64,000 nucleotides of DNA, from contig NZ_FUWY01000002.1 of assembly GCF_900167375.1 (NCBI RefSeq), forward strand, positions 1 through 64,000. The letters are read 5' to 3'. Source of the DNA: Anaerorhabdus furcosa. Lineage in GTDB: Bacteria > Bacillota_I > Bacilli_A > Erysipelotrichales > Erysipelotrichaceae. The notes under the pieces are model-generated. The model was not told the DNA's origin and searched no databases. It was given only the letters and a program-made list of their open reading frames with translations. The translations under genes were made by a program, and so were the position numbers. Below are positions 41,201 through 49,116 of this stretch, piece by piece (position 1 is the stretch's first letter; every line of letters begins with the position of its first letter).

Positions 41201-42140
41201 AGGATTAACGGTTGCACAAGTTTATCAAACTATTGCATCAGGAGTAAAAGAAGAGACAACAAGTACAACACTTACGATTGAAAATAAAGATTATCCTGTG
41301 GTTATTGTAAAAGATAAAGAAGCATTAATTACAACTGATACATTATCTTCAACAGTTCTTGAAGGTAAAGAAGGCACAGAATCAAAAGATGTGATGTTAA
41401 GTGAAATAGCATCGATTGAAAACGGCACAGGTATGAGCAGTATTTATCGGGATAATAGTCGTAGATACATAACAGTTTCTGCAACAATTAAAGATGGTTA
41501 TAATGTTGCACTAGTATCACGAGAAGTAGAGAAAGGTTTAAATCTATCATCTCTTCCAAATGGTGTCGAGCTTGAATTCAATGGTGAAAATGAATCAATT
41601 AATGAAACGATGATTGTGCTAGTTCAAATGATTTTACTTGCAATAGCATTCATTTATATGATCATGGTGGCTCAATTCCAAAGTTTATTATCCCCATTTA
41701 TCGTTATGTTTACCATACCACTTGCCTTTACTGGAGGTTTGTTGGCATTGCTTATAACTGGCTTTGAATTATCAATTGTTGCAATGTTAGGTTTCTTGGT
41801 ACTATGTGGTGTAGTCGTTAATAATGGGATTGTATTTATCGATTATGCTAACCAATTAAGAGCACAGGGATACAAAGTTAGAGAAGCACTTATTGAAACA
41901 GGTCGAGCTCGTTTACGTCCTATATTAATGACAGCCTTAACCACAATCCTTGCAATGACGACCATGGCTTTAGGAATAGGTACGGGCTCAGAGATGATGC
42001 AAGGGATGGCGATTGTTACAATTGGTGGATTAACCTATGCCACACTTTTAACATTATTTGTTGTTCCAATCATGTATGAGTTATTTAATAAAAATAGAAA
42101 ATACAAAGTAATCGATGAAAACGAGGAGGATTTAGTATGA
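38205..42140 (+). CDS. RND-family efflux permease with coiled-coil insertion
   Basis: A 1311-residue resistance-nodulation-division exporter, about 260 residues longer than AcrB. The N-terminal helix (KKPYTVIVGVVMVLLLGVISF) is followed by DLLPEMELPYVVVYTSYPGAS. Residues about 199-480 are an insertion of heptad-like helices rich in Ala, Glu, Lys and Leu (DSLKQVNEGLDKIKEGESEL and similar). Then come the porter domains and helices 2-6 with GMLVDNSVVVVEN near 675-690, where the proton-relay Asp lies but the AcrB second Asp is Asn. A second half ends in ALTTILAMTTMALG. No adaptor gene is adjacent. Its last codons overlap the TetR start by 4 bases. Confidence 0.88.
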   Translation: MFSKYSVKKPYTVIVGVVMVLLLGVISFMNSTTDLLPEMELPYVVVYTSYPGASAEKVENSLTKVLESSIGTTENLSNMSSVSSDNLSLIILQFADDTNMDTAMIDLNAKIDLVKGYLDSTVSTPTLLAINPNMLPIMMATVDYEEKDLKSLSEFVENKVIPELEKTKGVASVEPTGLLEETVQIVLDQNKIDEINNKVLASVNSELAKAERELRDSLKQVNEGLDKIKEGESELGTAKKETTEELAKATVQLQQAATNLIAMDSQVTQLKAEKAAFEMIVSSVDQAKPMLGLPADATGEQIVQELNKKISGINAINGINNSIQTMNDGDAIPAEIQTQLTTLGITASTIGELKTILAPMVEAGNASLPSLQGLLEVASKYDDAKVKLNNVDIEIATAEGVKQAASAMLTKAGIDVSDLSKLQTQLEAGKITAGGEFAKGEITIANTKASLESAKTQIEDGLKKIEESRDEALEQADISGIITSDMISNILMAENFSMPAGYIISDDSSILIKVGDEFKSIAELEDLVLLSMDIDGLEKIRLSDLAEINVVDNSSEIYTKVNGNDGVIISFQKTSTASTTDVCKNIEKRFDKLENENAGLHFATLFDQGVYINTIVDSVLENFLYGAILAIIILIIFLKDLKPTLVIALSIPISLMFSLVLMYFSGVTLNIISLSGLALGVGMLVDNSVVVVENIYRLRGEGVGLIKASIEGAKQVAGAIIASTLTTVCVFLPIVFATGIAKQLFVDMGLTIAYSLISSLIVALTLVPMLSSKLLKKENTKKQKWYEGLVFIYDKSLKWSLKHKLIVMVGVIALLLFSGYSVTKMGMTLIPEMESGQVSLNVTLLDDDATDEDAYVIYDEVMSRVKDLDGIETLGVTAGGGDMMASMMGGSSGGQTTTFYIITTEDAKISKLSDQILESIQDLPITSSISTSNMELGALGASGIGITLYGDDLDELKDVASNISSQLKEIEGIDEVSDGNEKPTEELRVTVNKNKAMELGLTVAQVYQTIASGVKEETTSTTLTIENKDYPVVIVKDKEALITTDTLSSTVLEGKEGTESKDVMLSEIASIENGTGMSSIYRDNSRRYITVSATIKDGYNVALVSREVEKGLNLSSLPNGVELEFNGENESINETMIVLVQMILLAIAFIYMIMVAQFQSLLSPFIVMFTIPLAFTGGLLALLITGFELSIVAMLGFLVLCGVVVNNGIVFIDYANQLRAQGYKVREALIETGRARLRPILMTALTTILAMTTMALGIGTGSEMMQGMAIVTIGGLTYATLLTLFVVPIMYELFNKNRKYKVIDENEEDLV

Positions 42141-42730
42141 CGGTAAGTGAAAAGGAAATACAAGTTTATACAGCAGTCTTTCAACTCGCTAAAGATGGAA
42201 AAGATTTGAAGTCATTACGTGTACAAGATATTGCGGATGCTTGCGACATGGGTAAAGGAACACTTTATGAGTATTTCAGTAGCAAAGATGAAATCATAGA
42301 AAAAACAGTAGAATATTTCTTCTCTGTCGAGGTAGAAGCAATTAATGCAATGATTTTGGTTGAAGAACCATTTGAACAAAAACTTAGAAAATTTATGCTT
42401 GCGTTTGTTCATCGTACTCAAAAGTATTCATCATTGGAAGTATTAGTAGCGCATTCTGAAAATTTAAAAATCCCATGTGCTTTTGAAAACAATCGAGAGA
42501 AAATAGTTGCGTATGTACCACTAGTCGTTAACTTACTGGATGATTTAATTAAGGTTGGAATTGCACAAGATGTTTTAGATAAAAATGAAAGTAAAGAGTA
42601 TCTTAGATTTTTGCTACTAAGTTCTCTTTCGGGTTTTGTAATGTGTATTAAAGTGTCGAATGATCCACTACATGATACAAAAGTATTAAGTGCAATGGAA
42701 AGTGCAATTCGTATAATTACCACAAAATAA
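42137..42730 (+). CDS. TetR/AcrR-family repressor
   Basis: A 197-residue regulator. The N-terminal HTH is VQDIADACDMGKGTLYEYFSSKDEI (about 27-52), the TetR signature with the recognition helix GTLYEYF. The C-terminal two-thirds are helical, for ligand binding and dimerisation. It overlaps the RND gene by ATGA, so it is translated with it and probably represses the operon through the GACCGAC palindrome at 38169. Confidence 0.92.
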   Translation: MTVSEKEIQVYTAVFQLAKDGKDLKSLRVQDIADACDMGKGTLYEYFSSKDEIIEKTVEYFFSVEVEAINAMILVEEPFEQKLRKFMLAFVHRTQKYSSLEVLVAHSENLKIPCAFENNREKIVAYVPLVVNLLDDLIKVGIAQDVLDKNESKEYLRFLLLSSLSGFVMCIKVSNDPLHDTKVLSAMESAIRIITTK

Positions 42731-42755
42731 GGAACGATTAATATCGTTCCTTTTG
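42729..42755. terminator. bidirectional terminator
   Basis: AAGGAACGAT-TAAT-ATCGTTCCTT followed by TT, between convergent tetR and flavodoxin genes. Confidence 0.8.
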
Positions 42756-43220
42756 TAACTGTACATTCAATTGTTTGATTACTTCATCTCTATTTTGAGT
42801 TAGTGGATCTTTGAATTCCATTGTTTTTATAATGTGGTTATTCTTCAATATCTTTGTTAATCTTTCAAAGGCTTTTTTAGCACCTCCGCCACCATGACAA
42901 GCAAAAAGAACTATTTCTTTTCCTTCTATCTTATTCTCCTGAAAGAATGTAGATAATGGGGGTGCATAACTATTGTTCCAAATTGGAGTTCCAATATAAA
43001 TGCAATCAAAATCATTTACATCAATAATAGGGTACACAATTTTTGGTAATTCATTGAATACAACACTTTTACCTCCCCAAAAGTATTTCATAAAACCTTT
43101 TGTAGGGATTTCCTTTATGGGTTGTATCTTTAATTTTACAGCTTCAATATCATTTGCTATAAGCTGTGCAATGAGTTCAGTATTTCCATCGAGTGAGTAA
43201 TATACAATTAGAGTTTTCAT
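42738..43220 (-). CDS. flavodoxin-like protein
   Basis: A 160-residue flavodoxin fold. The FMN-phosphate loop is SLDGNTELIA (residues 8-17), followed by the GTPIWNNSYAPPLSTFF flavin-contact loop and LFACHGGGGAKKAFERL. It may act as an electron carrier or a quinone/thiol reductase. The start at 43220 is selected by GAGGTGATAAAA; the frame extends 27 codons further upstream but without a ribosome-binding site. It lies 61 bases downstream of the LysR gene on the same strand, so it may be cotranscribed with or controlled by it. Confidence 0.85.
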   Translation of the reverse strand: MKTLIVYYSLDGNTELIAQLIANDIEAVKLKIQPIKEIPTKGFMKYFWGGKSVVFNELPKIVYPIIDVNDFDCIYIGTPIWNNSYAPPLSTFFQENKIEGKEIVLFACHGGGGAKKAFERLTKILKNNHIIKTMEFKDPLTQNRDEVIKQLNVQLQKERY

Positions 43221-43281
43221 TTTTATCACCTCTATATTTATCATAGCATTATTGATAAAAAAGTATGTGAATATCATCTGA

Positions 43282-44148
43282 CTATTGCTTAATGAGTTCA
43301 ATGAATTTTATTGATGGTGCGGATAAAGATTTACGAGTTAAGTAAGCATATCCAATGCTACGTGTAGGAAGGGGTGGCTGAACATTGAGTTCGAAGACTT
43401 CTGTATTTAAATAACGAGAAGAAAATTCTTTGATTACACATGCAACCCCTAGTCTTTCTTTAACACATTCTAAAAGTAAGCTATGGGCTCCTAATTCCAT
43501 TTGAGGATTTAATTTGATTCCGTTCTTGGCAAATTGTTTATTCAAAAAATTACGACTATTAGAAGACTCTTCCAAAAGGATAAGAGGTAATTTTGATAGT
43601 TCTTTATATGTGTAAATTTTATCAGTGGGATTTTTACCGACAAAGATATCATGAATTAAGAAACATTCATTAAATGATAAAGAATCATCATGGATGGGTA
43701 AATTGACAAAACCTAAGTCGACCTGTCCATTTTTTAATAATTCGTAAATTTCTATACTTGTACGGTTTACTACTTTAATCGTTACATTTGGGTATAAATC
43801 ATGGAATTTAGATAAATAAGGAGTTAAGAAGAATTCACTAACACTATCACCTGCTGCCAAAACTAACTCACCTTCTTGGAGTTCACTCAAGTTTGATAAT
43901 TGGTTTTCAGCATTTGTAATGAGATTTAATGCTTGATTAATATTTTGATAAAGTAATTCGCCTTCTTTGGTTAAAGTTACCCCTTTTCTCATTCGAACAA
44001 AGAGTTGTGTTTGGAGTTCTTTTTCGAGAAGACTAATTGCTTGTGATACCGCAGATTGTGTAATAAAAAGGTTTCTGGCGGCTTCTGAAAAGGATAATGT
44101 AGTGGCTGCTTCATTAAAAATCTTGTATTGTTCTAACTTAATGTTCAT
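43282..44148 (-). CDS. LysR-family regulator
   Basis: A 288-residue regulator. The winged HTH (1-60) has TLSFSEAARNLFITQSAVSQAISLLEKEL, a textbook LysR motif. The periplasmic-binding-like effector domain (about 90-285) has GELVLAAGDSVSEFFLTPYL and GVACVIKEF. It is divergent from the CofE-like/GMP synthase pair and upstream of flavodoxin; either could be its target. GGAGAG precedes the ATG. Confidence 0.92.
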   Translation of the reverse strand: MNIKLEQYKIFNEAATTLSFSEAARNLFITQSAVSQAISLLEKELQTQLFVRMRKGVTLTKEGELLYQNINQALNLITNAENQLSNLSELQEGELVLAAGDSVSEFFLTPYLSKFHDLYPNVTIKVVNRTSIEIYELLKNGQVDLGFVNLPIHDDSLSFNECFLIHDIFVGKNPTDKIYTYKELSKLPLILLEESSNSRNFLNKQFAKNGIKLNPQMELGAHSLLLECVKERLGVACVIKEFSSRYLNTEVFELNVQPPLPTRSIGYAYLTRKSLSAPSIKFIELIKQ

Positions 44149-44256
44149 ATATTAGCTCTCCTTATATTAAAACTACTATAGTTTAATTATACTAATGATT
44201 AACTTTAGTTTATAATAAAGTAGCAATGAGTTCAACTCATTAGAAAGGTTTATTAA
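44149..44256. promoter_or_regulatory. divergent promoter region
   Basis: The 108 bases between lysR and the CofE-like gene. TATAAT at 44211-44216 is a likely plus-strand -10 with no strong -35. AT-rich partial symmetry around ATAGTTTAATTATACTA (about 44178-44194) could bind LysR. Confidence 0.45.
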
Positions 44257-45447
44257 ATGGAAAGAAAAGTAGGTACTGTTTCTAGGGGTGTTAGATGCCC
44301 AATTATTCGTGAAAATGATGATTTAGCTAAGATTGTTGTTGACAGTGTTTTAGATGCTGCACAATGTGAAGGATTTGAGTTAAGAGACCGTGATGTTATT
44401 TCAATCACTGAATCAATTGTTGCTCGTTCACAAGGTAATTATGCAAGCATTGATGCAATTGCTGCAGATGTTAAAGCTAAATTAGGGGGAGAAACAATCG
44501 GGGTAATATTTCCAATCTTATCTCGTAACCGTTTTGCAATTTGTTTAAAAGGAATTGCTAAAGGAGCTAAAAAAGTTGTATTGATGCTTAGCTACCCAAG
44601 TGATGAAGTAGGAAATGAATTAGTTTCTTTAGACAAACTTGATGAAGCAGGAGTTAATCCTTATTCAGATGTACTTTCTTTAGAAAAATATAGAGAATTA
44701 TTTGGTGAAAATAAACATGAATTCACTGGTATTGATTATGTTGATTATTATAGCAACATTATCAAAGAAGCAGGAGCAGAGGTAGAAGTTGTATTTGCTA
44801 ATCAAGCAAAAACAATTCTAAATTACACTGACTGTGTCTTAACATGTGATATTCATACACGTGCTCGTACAAAACGTATTCTTAAAGCGGCTGGTGCTAA
44901 AGTTGTTTGTGGTTTAGATGATATCATCACATCAAGTGTTAATGGTGAAGGTTATAATGAAAAATATGGTTTATTAGGTTCTAATAAATCAACTGAAGAT
45001 AAAGTTAAATTATTCCCAAGAGAATGTAAAGATTTAGTCTTGGATATTCAAAAGAGTATTTTAGATAAAACTGGAAAACATGTTGAAGTTATGGTTTATG
45101 GAGATGGTGCATTTAAAGATCCTCAAGGTAAGATTTGGGAACTTGCAGATCCTTGTGTATCACCTGCATTCACAGATGGTTTAATTGGTACTCCAAATGA
45201 GTTGAAGTTAAAGTATCTTGCAGACAATGACTACAAAGATTTAAGTGGCGAAGCATTAAAAGAAGCAATATCAAAAAGTATTCGTGAGAAAGACAATAAC
45301 CTTGTAGGAAACATGGCATCACAAGGAACTACACCTCGTCAATTAACTGACCTTATTGGTTCATTATGTGACTTAACAAGTGGTTCTGGAGATAAAGGAA
45401 CACCAGTCGTTTTAGTTCAAGGGTATTTCGATAACTATACAAACTAA
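44257..45447 (+). CDS. CofE-like gamma-glutamyl ligase
   Basis: A 396-residue protein of the coenzyme F420-0:L-glutamate ligase (CofE) family, which joins glutamate to a substrate using GTP and divalent metal. Seen: DVISITESIVARSQGN near the N-terminus, GVIFPILSRNRFAICLKGIAKGAKKVVLMLSYPSDEVGNELVS, a TCDIHTRARTKRILKAAGAKVVCGLDDIITSS region and VYGDGAFKDPQGKIWELADP. It is longer than archaeal CofE (about 250 residues). No F420 synthesis gene or F420 enzyme is visible, so the real substrate is probably different. GAAAGG precedes the ATG. 21 bases separate it from the GMP synthase. Confidence 0.75.
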   Translation: MERKVGTVSRGVRCPIIRENDDLAKIVVDSVLDAAQCEGFELRDRDVISITESIVARSQGNYASIDAIAADVKAKLGGETIGVIFPILSRNRFAICLKGIAKGAKKVVLMLSYPSDEVGNELVSLDKLDEAGVNPYSDVLSLEKYRELFGENKHEFTGIDYVDYYSNIIKEAGAEVEVVFANQAKTILNYTDCVLTCDIHTRARTKRILKAAGAKVVCGLDDIITSSVNGEGYNEKYGLLGSNKSTEDKVKLFPRECKDLVLDIQKSILDKTGKHVEVMVYGDGAFKDPQGKIWELADPCVSPAFTDGLIGTPNELKLKYLADNDYKDLSGEALKEAISKSIREKDNNLVGNMASQGTTPRQLTDLIGSLCDLTSGSGDKGTPVVLVQGYFDNYTN

Positions 45448-45468
45448 GTTTGTAGGATGGGAGAAGGT

Positions 45469-46770
45469 ATGAAACAAGATAACATTTTAGTACTTGACTT
45501 AGGAAGTCATGATAATACCAAGATAGCACGTCTAATAAGAGATTGTGGTGTATATAGTGAAATCAAACCTCATGATATTACACCAGAAGAAATTGAAGCA
45601 TTAAATGTAAAAGGAATCATTATTAATGGTGGAGAAAATAATGTTGTTGATGGTGAAACAATTGATGTAAATCCTGCCATTTATGAACTAGGAATCCCAG
45701 TGTTGGCTGTAGGACATGAACTTGCAAAAGTAAATAATTCAGATGCATGGGCAAATACAGATGAAGAAATCAAAGAAGGTTTAAAAACATTTATCTTCAA
45801 TGATTGTGGTGCAGAAGCAAACTGGAATATGAAGAATTTTATTAATGATCAAGTTGAACTTATCCGTAATCAAGTAGGAGATAAAAAAGTATTACTTGCA
45901 CTTTCAGGTGGTGTGGATTCATCAGTAGTTGCTGCACTATTAATTAAAGCAATTGGTAAGCAACTTGTTTGTGTGCATGTAAATCATGGACTAATGAGAA
46001 AAGGTGAATCTGAAGACGTAATTGAAGTATTTAGAAATCAACTTGATGCAAATCTTGTCTACGTTGATGCAGTTGATCGTTTCTTAGGTAAACTTGAAGG
46101 TGTTAGTGAACCAGAAGAAAAGAGAAAAATTATTGGAGCTGAATTCATTCGTGTATTTGAAGAGGAAGCTCGTAAATTAGATGGCATTGAATTCTTGGCA
46201 CAAGGAACAATCTATCCAGATATTATTGAAAGTGGTACAAAAACTGCAAAAGTAGTTAAATCTCATCACAATGTTGGAGGACTTCCAGAAGATCTACAAT
46301 TCCAATTAGTAGAACCTCTATATCAATTATTCAAGGATGAAGTACGTGCATGTGGAGAAGAATTAGGATTGCCTCATGACATGGTTTATCGTCAACCTTT
46401 CCCAGGACCAGGACTTGGTGTTCGTTGTTTAGGTGCAATCACTAGAGAACGTTTAACAGCACTTAGAGAAGCTGATGCAATTCTACGTGAAGAATTCGCT
46501 AAGAATGGTCTAGATAAAAAAGTATGGCAATACTTTACAGTTATTCCTGATTTTAAATCAGTAGGTGTAAAGAACAATGCAAGATGTTATGAATACCCAA
46601 TTATCTTACGTGCAGTTAATACAATTGACGCAATGACTGCCAGTATTGAACAAATCGAATGGCCTATTCTGCTTAAGATTACAGATCGTATCTTAAATGA
46701 AGTTCCTAATGTAAACCGTGTATGTTATGATATGACACCAAAACCATGTGGAACCATTGAGTGGGAATAA
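45469..46770 (+). CDS. guaA: GMP synthase with truncated, inactive glutaminase domain
   Basis: A 433-residue GuaA, about 80-90 residues short. The ATP-pyrophosphatase (SGGVDSS at 146-152) and dimerisation domains are complete through QGTIYPDIIESG, KSHHNVGGLP, PFPGPGLGVR and the end KPCGTIEWE. The N-terminal class I glutaminase begins normally (ILVLDLGSHDNTKIARLIRD) but the nucleophile elbow GICYG is replaced by AVGHE (Cys to Gly at about residue 82). The following segment with the catalytic His-Glu is absent, jumping to FNDCGAEANW. Glutamine cannot be hydrolysed by this chain, so XMP amination should use free ammonia or another donor. The ATG at 45469 has GGGAGAAGG upstream. Confidence 0.9.
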   Translation: MKQDNILVLDLGSHDNTKIARLIRDCGVYSEIKPHDITPEEIEALNVKGIIINGGENNVVDGETIDVNPAIYELGIPVLAVGHELAKVNNSDAWANTDEEIKEGLKTFIFNDCGAEANWNMKNFINDQVELIRNQVGDKKVLLALSGGVDSSVVAALLIKAIGKQLVCVHVNHGLMRKGESEDVIEVFRNQLDANLVYVDAVDRFLGKLEGVSEPEEKRKIIGAEFIRVFEEEARKLDGIEFLAQGTIYPDIIESGTKTAKVVKSHHNVGGLPEDLQFQLVEPLYQLFKDEVRACGEELGLPHDMVYRQPFPGPGLGVRCLGAITRERLTALREADAILREEFAKNGLDKKVWQYFTVIPDFKSVGVKNNARCYEYPIILRAVNTIDAMTASIEQIEWPILLKITDRILNEVPNVNRVCYDMTPKPCGTIEWE

Positions 46771-46794
46771 AAAAGCTTTAAAGACTTAATTTGT

Positions 46795-46822
46795 AAGTGT
46801 TAGTGAAAACTAGCACTTTTTA
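46795..46822 (+). terminator. guaA terminator
   Basis: AAGTGTTAGT-GAAA-ACTAGCACTT (one G-T pair) followed by TTTAT. Confidence 0.82.
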
Positions 46823-46957
46823 TTTGTGTTATATAAGTTTAATCACTGAACGTATGCTAATTAAATTATTCTTCTAAAATTACTAGTTTTATTTAGGAAT
46901 TCATGATGTGAAATCAAATAAATAATTGATGGACTATATAGAAGAGGATAATAGAAA

Positions 46958-48034
46958 ATGGAATATGGATTATTAGATAGTATAAGTTATAAGAAGACAG
47001 ATGATATTTTTATAGATACAAAATCTATAATTGAATCCGCAAAAAGTTATGCATATACTACGGTTAATGTTTCTTTAATAAAAAGAAATTGGTTAATAGG
47101 AAAACGAATTTTTGAAGAATGTTTACTTGGTGAAGATAGAGCGGAATATGGTGCAAATGTAATAAAAAAGTTATCGAAGAAGTTAACGGAAGAATATGGC
47201 AAAGGCTTCACAAAATCAAACTTATATAGCTTTTACAATTTTTATAAAATGTATCCAAACATTTTCCAATCAGTGATTGGAAAATTCAGAAACATTGCAC
47301 TTTCGTGGACACATTATTCTGTTCTTATTCAAGTTAATGATCTAGAAGCACGAAATTGGTATGAAAATGAAGCAATAAATGAAACGTGGAGTGTTAGAAC
47401 ACTTCAAAGAAATATTTCTTCCCAATATTATTATCGCTTGTTGAAGACTCAACAAAAAGAATTAGTTATAAATGAAATGAGAAAATTAACAAAATCATGT
47501 CAAAATGATAAGTTCGAGTTTATAAAGAATCCCATGATTGCGGAATTCTTAGGGTTTACTCCAAATAGTACTTTTACTGAGACGGATTTAGAATCGAGTA
47601 TTTTATCAAATATTCAAAAATTCCTGATGGAACTAGGAAAAGGCTATGCTTTTGTTGCAAGGCAACAACATCTTCATACTGAAAAGCAAGATTACTACAT
47701 TGACTTGGTGTTTTATAACTATATTTTGAAATGCTTTGTGTTGATTGATTTAAAAACGAATAAAATATCACACCAAGATATTGGGCAAATGGACATGTAT
47801 ATTCGTATGGTTGATGATTTGAAACGAAATGAAGATGATAATCCAACAATTGGTATAGTGTTATGTTCAGATACAGATGAGGATATAGCGAAATACTCTA
47901 TACTACATGGCAATGAACAGTTATTTGCGACCAAATACAAGCTTTATTTACCTACTGAAAAGGAATTGCGTGCTGAAATTGAAACGCAAAAAGCAATGTT
48001 TTATCTTCAAAAAAGTGAAGTTAGTAAAAAATAA
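46958..48034 (+). CDS. DUF1016/YhcG-type PDDEXK nuclease
   Basis: A 358-residue protein. The N-terminal DUF1016 winged-helix region (about 20-160) has NWLIGKRIFEECLLGEDRAEYGANVIKKLSKKLTEEYGKGFTKSNLY and LSWTHYSVLI. The C-terminal PDDEXK nuclease-like domain has FVARQQHLHTEKQDYYIDLVFYN (conserved Asp near 250) followed by FVLIDLKTNKISHQDIGQMDMYI (D-x-K). Family members often accompany restriction-modification or other defence loci; this one stands alone. AGAGGAT precedes the ATG. The catalytic pattern looks intact. Confidence 0.85.
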   Translation: MEYGLLDSISYKKTDDIFIDTKSIIESAKSYAYTTVNVSLIKRNWLIGKRIFEECLLGEDRAEYGANVIKKLSKKLTEEYGKGFTKSNLYSFYNFYKMYPNIFQSVIGKFRNIALSWTHYSVLIQVNDLEARNWYENEAINETWSVRTLQRNISSQYYYRLLKTQQKELVINEMRKLTKSCQNDKFEFIKNPMIAEFLGFTPNSTFTETDLESSILSNIQKFLMELGKGYAFVARQQHLHTEKQDYYIDLVFYNYILKCFVLIDLKTNKISHQDIGQMDMYIRMVDDLKRNEDDNPTIGIVLCSDTDEDIAKYSILHGNEQLFATKYKLYLPTEKELRAEIETQKAMFYLQKSEVSKK

Positions 48035-48255
48035 ATGGTTGTGCAAACAGTGAATATCATGTTAAATAAATATTTATCACATCTTTTTATCTTTGTGAAA
48101 TTTTCATAGTACAAATGAAGATTTGAAAATAAGAAGATCATTGGCTAGAGTTATAGTACTAAAGACATCTCATCTATAATGATAAAGATAGCAATAATAA
48201 TGAAACTTTAATCATAATAATCCGTATAATAACTTGTTGAAAGGAGGAAGTTGCA

Positions 48256-49116
48256 ATGAAAAAAAACATAATTAATGTAGTTACTGTTTTAGATTATATT
48301 GAAAGTAATTTGACTGAAAAACTAGATTTAGAAACGATAGCAAATGCAGTTCATTACTCTAAATATCATTTACATCGGGTATTTATAGATATAGCTGATA
48401 TGACAATTCATGATTATGTATTACGACGCAAACTAACAGAATCAGCAAAATTGCTTGTATTTTCTAATAAGTCAATCATCGAAATAGCATTGATTGCTGG
48501 ATATGAGAGTCAACAAGCATTTACGACAGTTTTCAAATTTATGTATAAGAAATCACCTATGCAATATAGAAAAGCAGAAGAGTTTTATCCATTGCAACTA
48601 CGATATAATTTGAATAAGCAACCAACTAGAATTACAACAGAAATCGATTGGAGAAGAGATATTTGCTATGCGTCAGATGATGATATAAGTAGGTGGATGG
48701 ATTTAGTTCATCAGGTCATTGATGGTTTTCCAAATTTAAAAGAAAGTGAGTATAGAGAAGTATTAAAACGGTATATTGATTGTAAGCAAGCATTCGTAAT
48801 ATATGATGAAGATACGATCATTGGTGCTCTAGCTTTCAACAAAGAACTAGGAAGCATTGATTTTCTTGGTATCCATCCACAATATAGAAAACATGATATA
48901 GCAAAATCATTTTTAAAGCGTTTATACCATGAGATTTTATCTGAAAGACCTATTTATATCACAACGTTTAGAGAAGGAGATAAAGCGGATACAGGCTATC
49001 GAGATACGTATAAAAAACTTGGTTTTGCAGAAGCTGAGTTACTTACAGAGTATGGATATCCTAGTCAAAAATTTATTTTAGAGAAGTTTAATATGGAGGA
49101 AGATGAGTGTGAATGA
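48256..49116 (+). CDS. AraC-type regulator fused to GNAT domain
   Basis: A 286-residue fusion. The N-terminal AraC double HTH (about 1-110) has LDLETIANAVHYSKYHLHRVF and EIALIAGYESQQAFTTVFKFMYKKSPMQYR. The C-terminal half (about 140-280) is a GNAT acetyltransferase-like domain with DFLGIHPQYRKHDIAKSFLKRLYHEI, the acetyl-CoA loop. The fusion may acetylate or sense a ligand and then act on DNA. AAAGGAGGAAG precedes the ATG. Its end overlaps the MATE gene by 14 bases, which is the probable target. Confidence 0.82.
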   Translation: MKKNIINVVTVLDYIESNLTEKLDLETIANAVHYSKYHLHRVFIDIADMTIHDYVLRRKLTESAKLLVFSNKSIIEIALIAGYESQQAFTTVFKFMYKKSPMQYRKAEEFYPLQLRYNLNKQPTRITTEIDWRRDICYASDDDISRWMDLVHQVIDGFPNLKESEYREVLKRYIDCKQAFVIYDEDTIIGALAFNKELGSIDFLGIHPQYRKHDIAKSFLKRLYHEILSERPIYITTFREGDKADTGYRDTYKKLGFAEAELLTEYGYPSQKFILEKFNMEEDECE

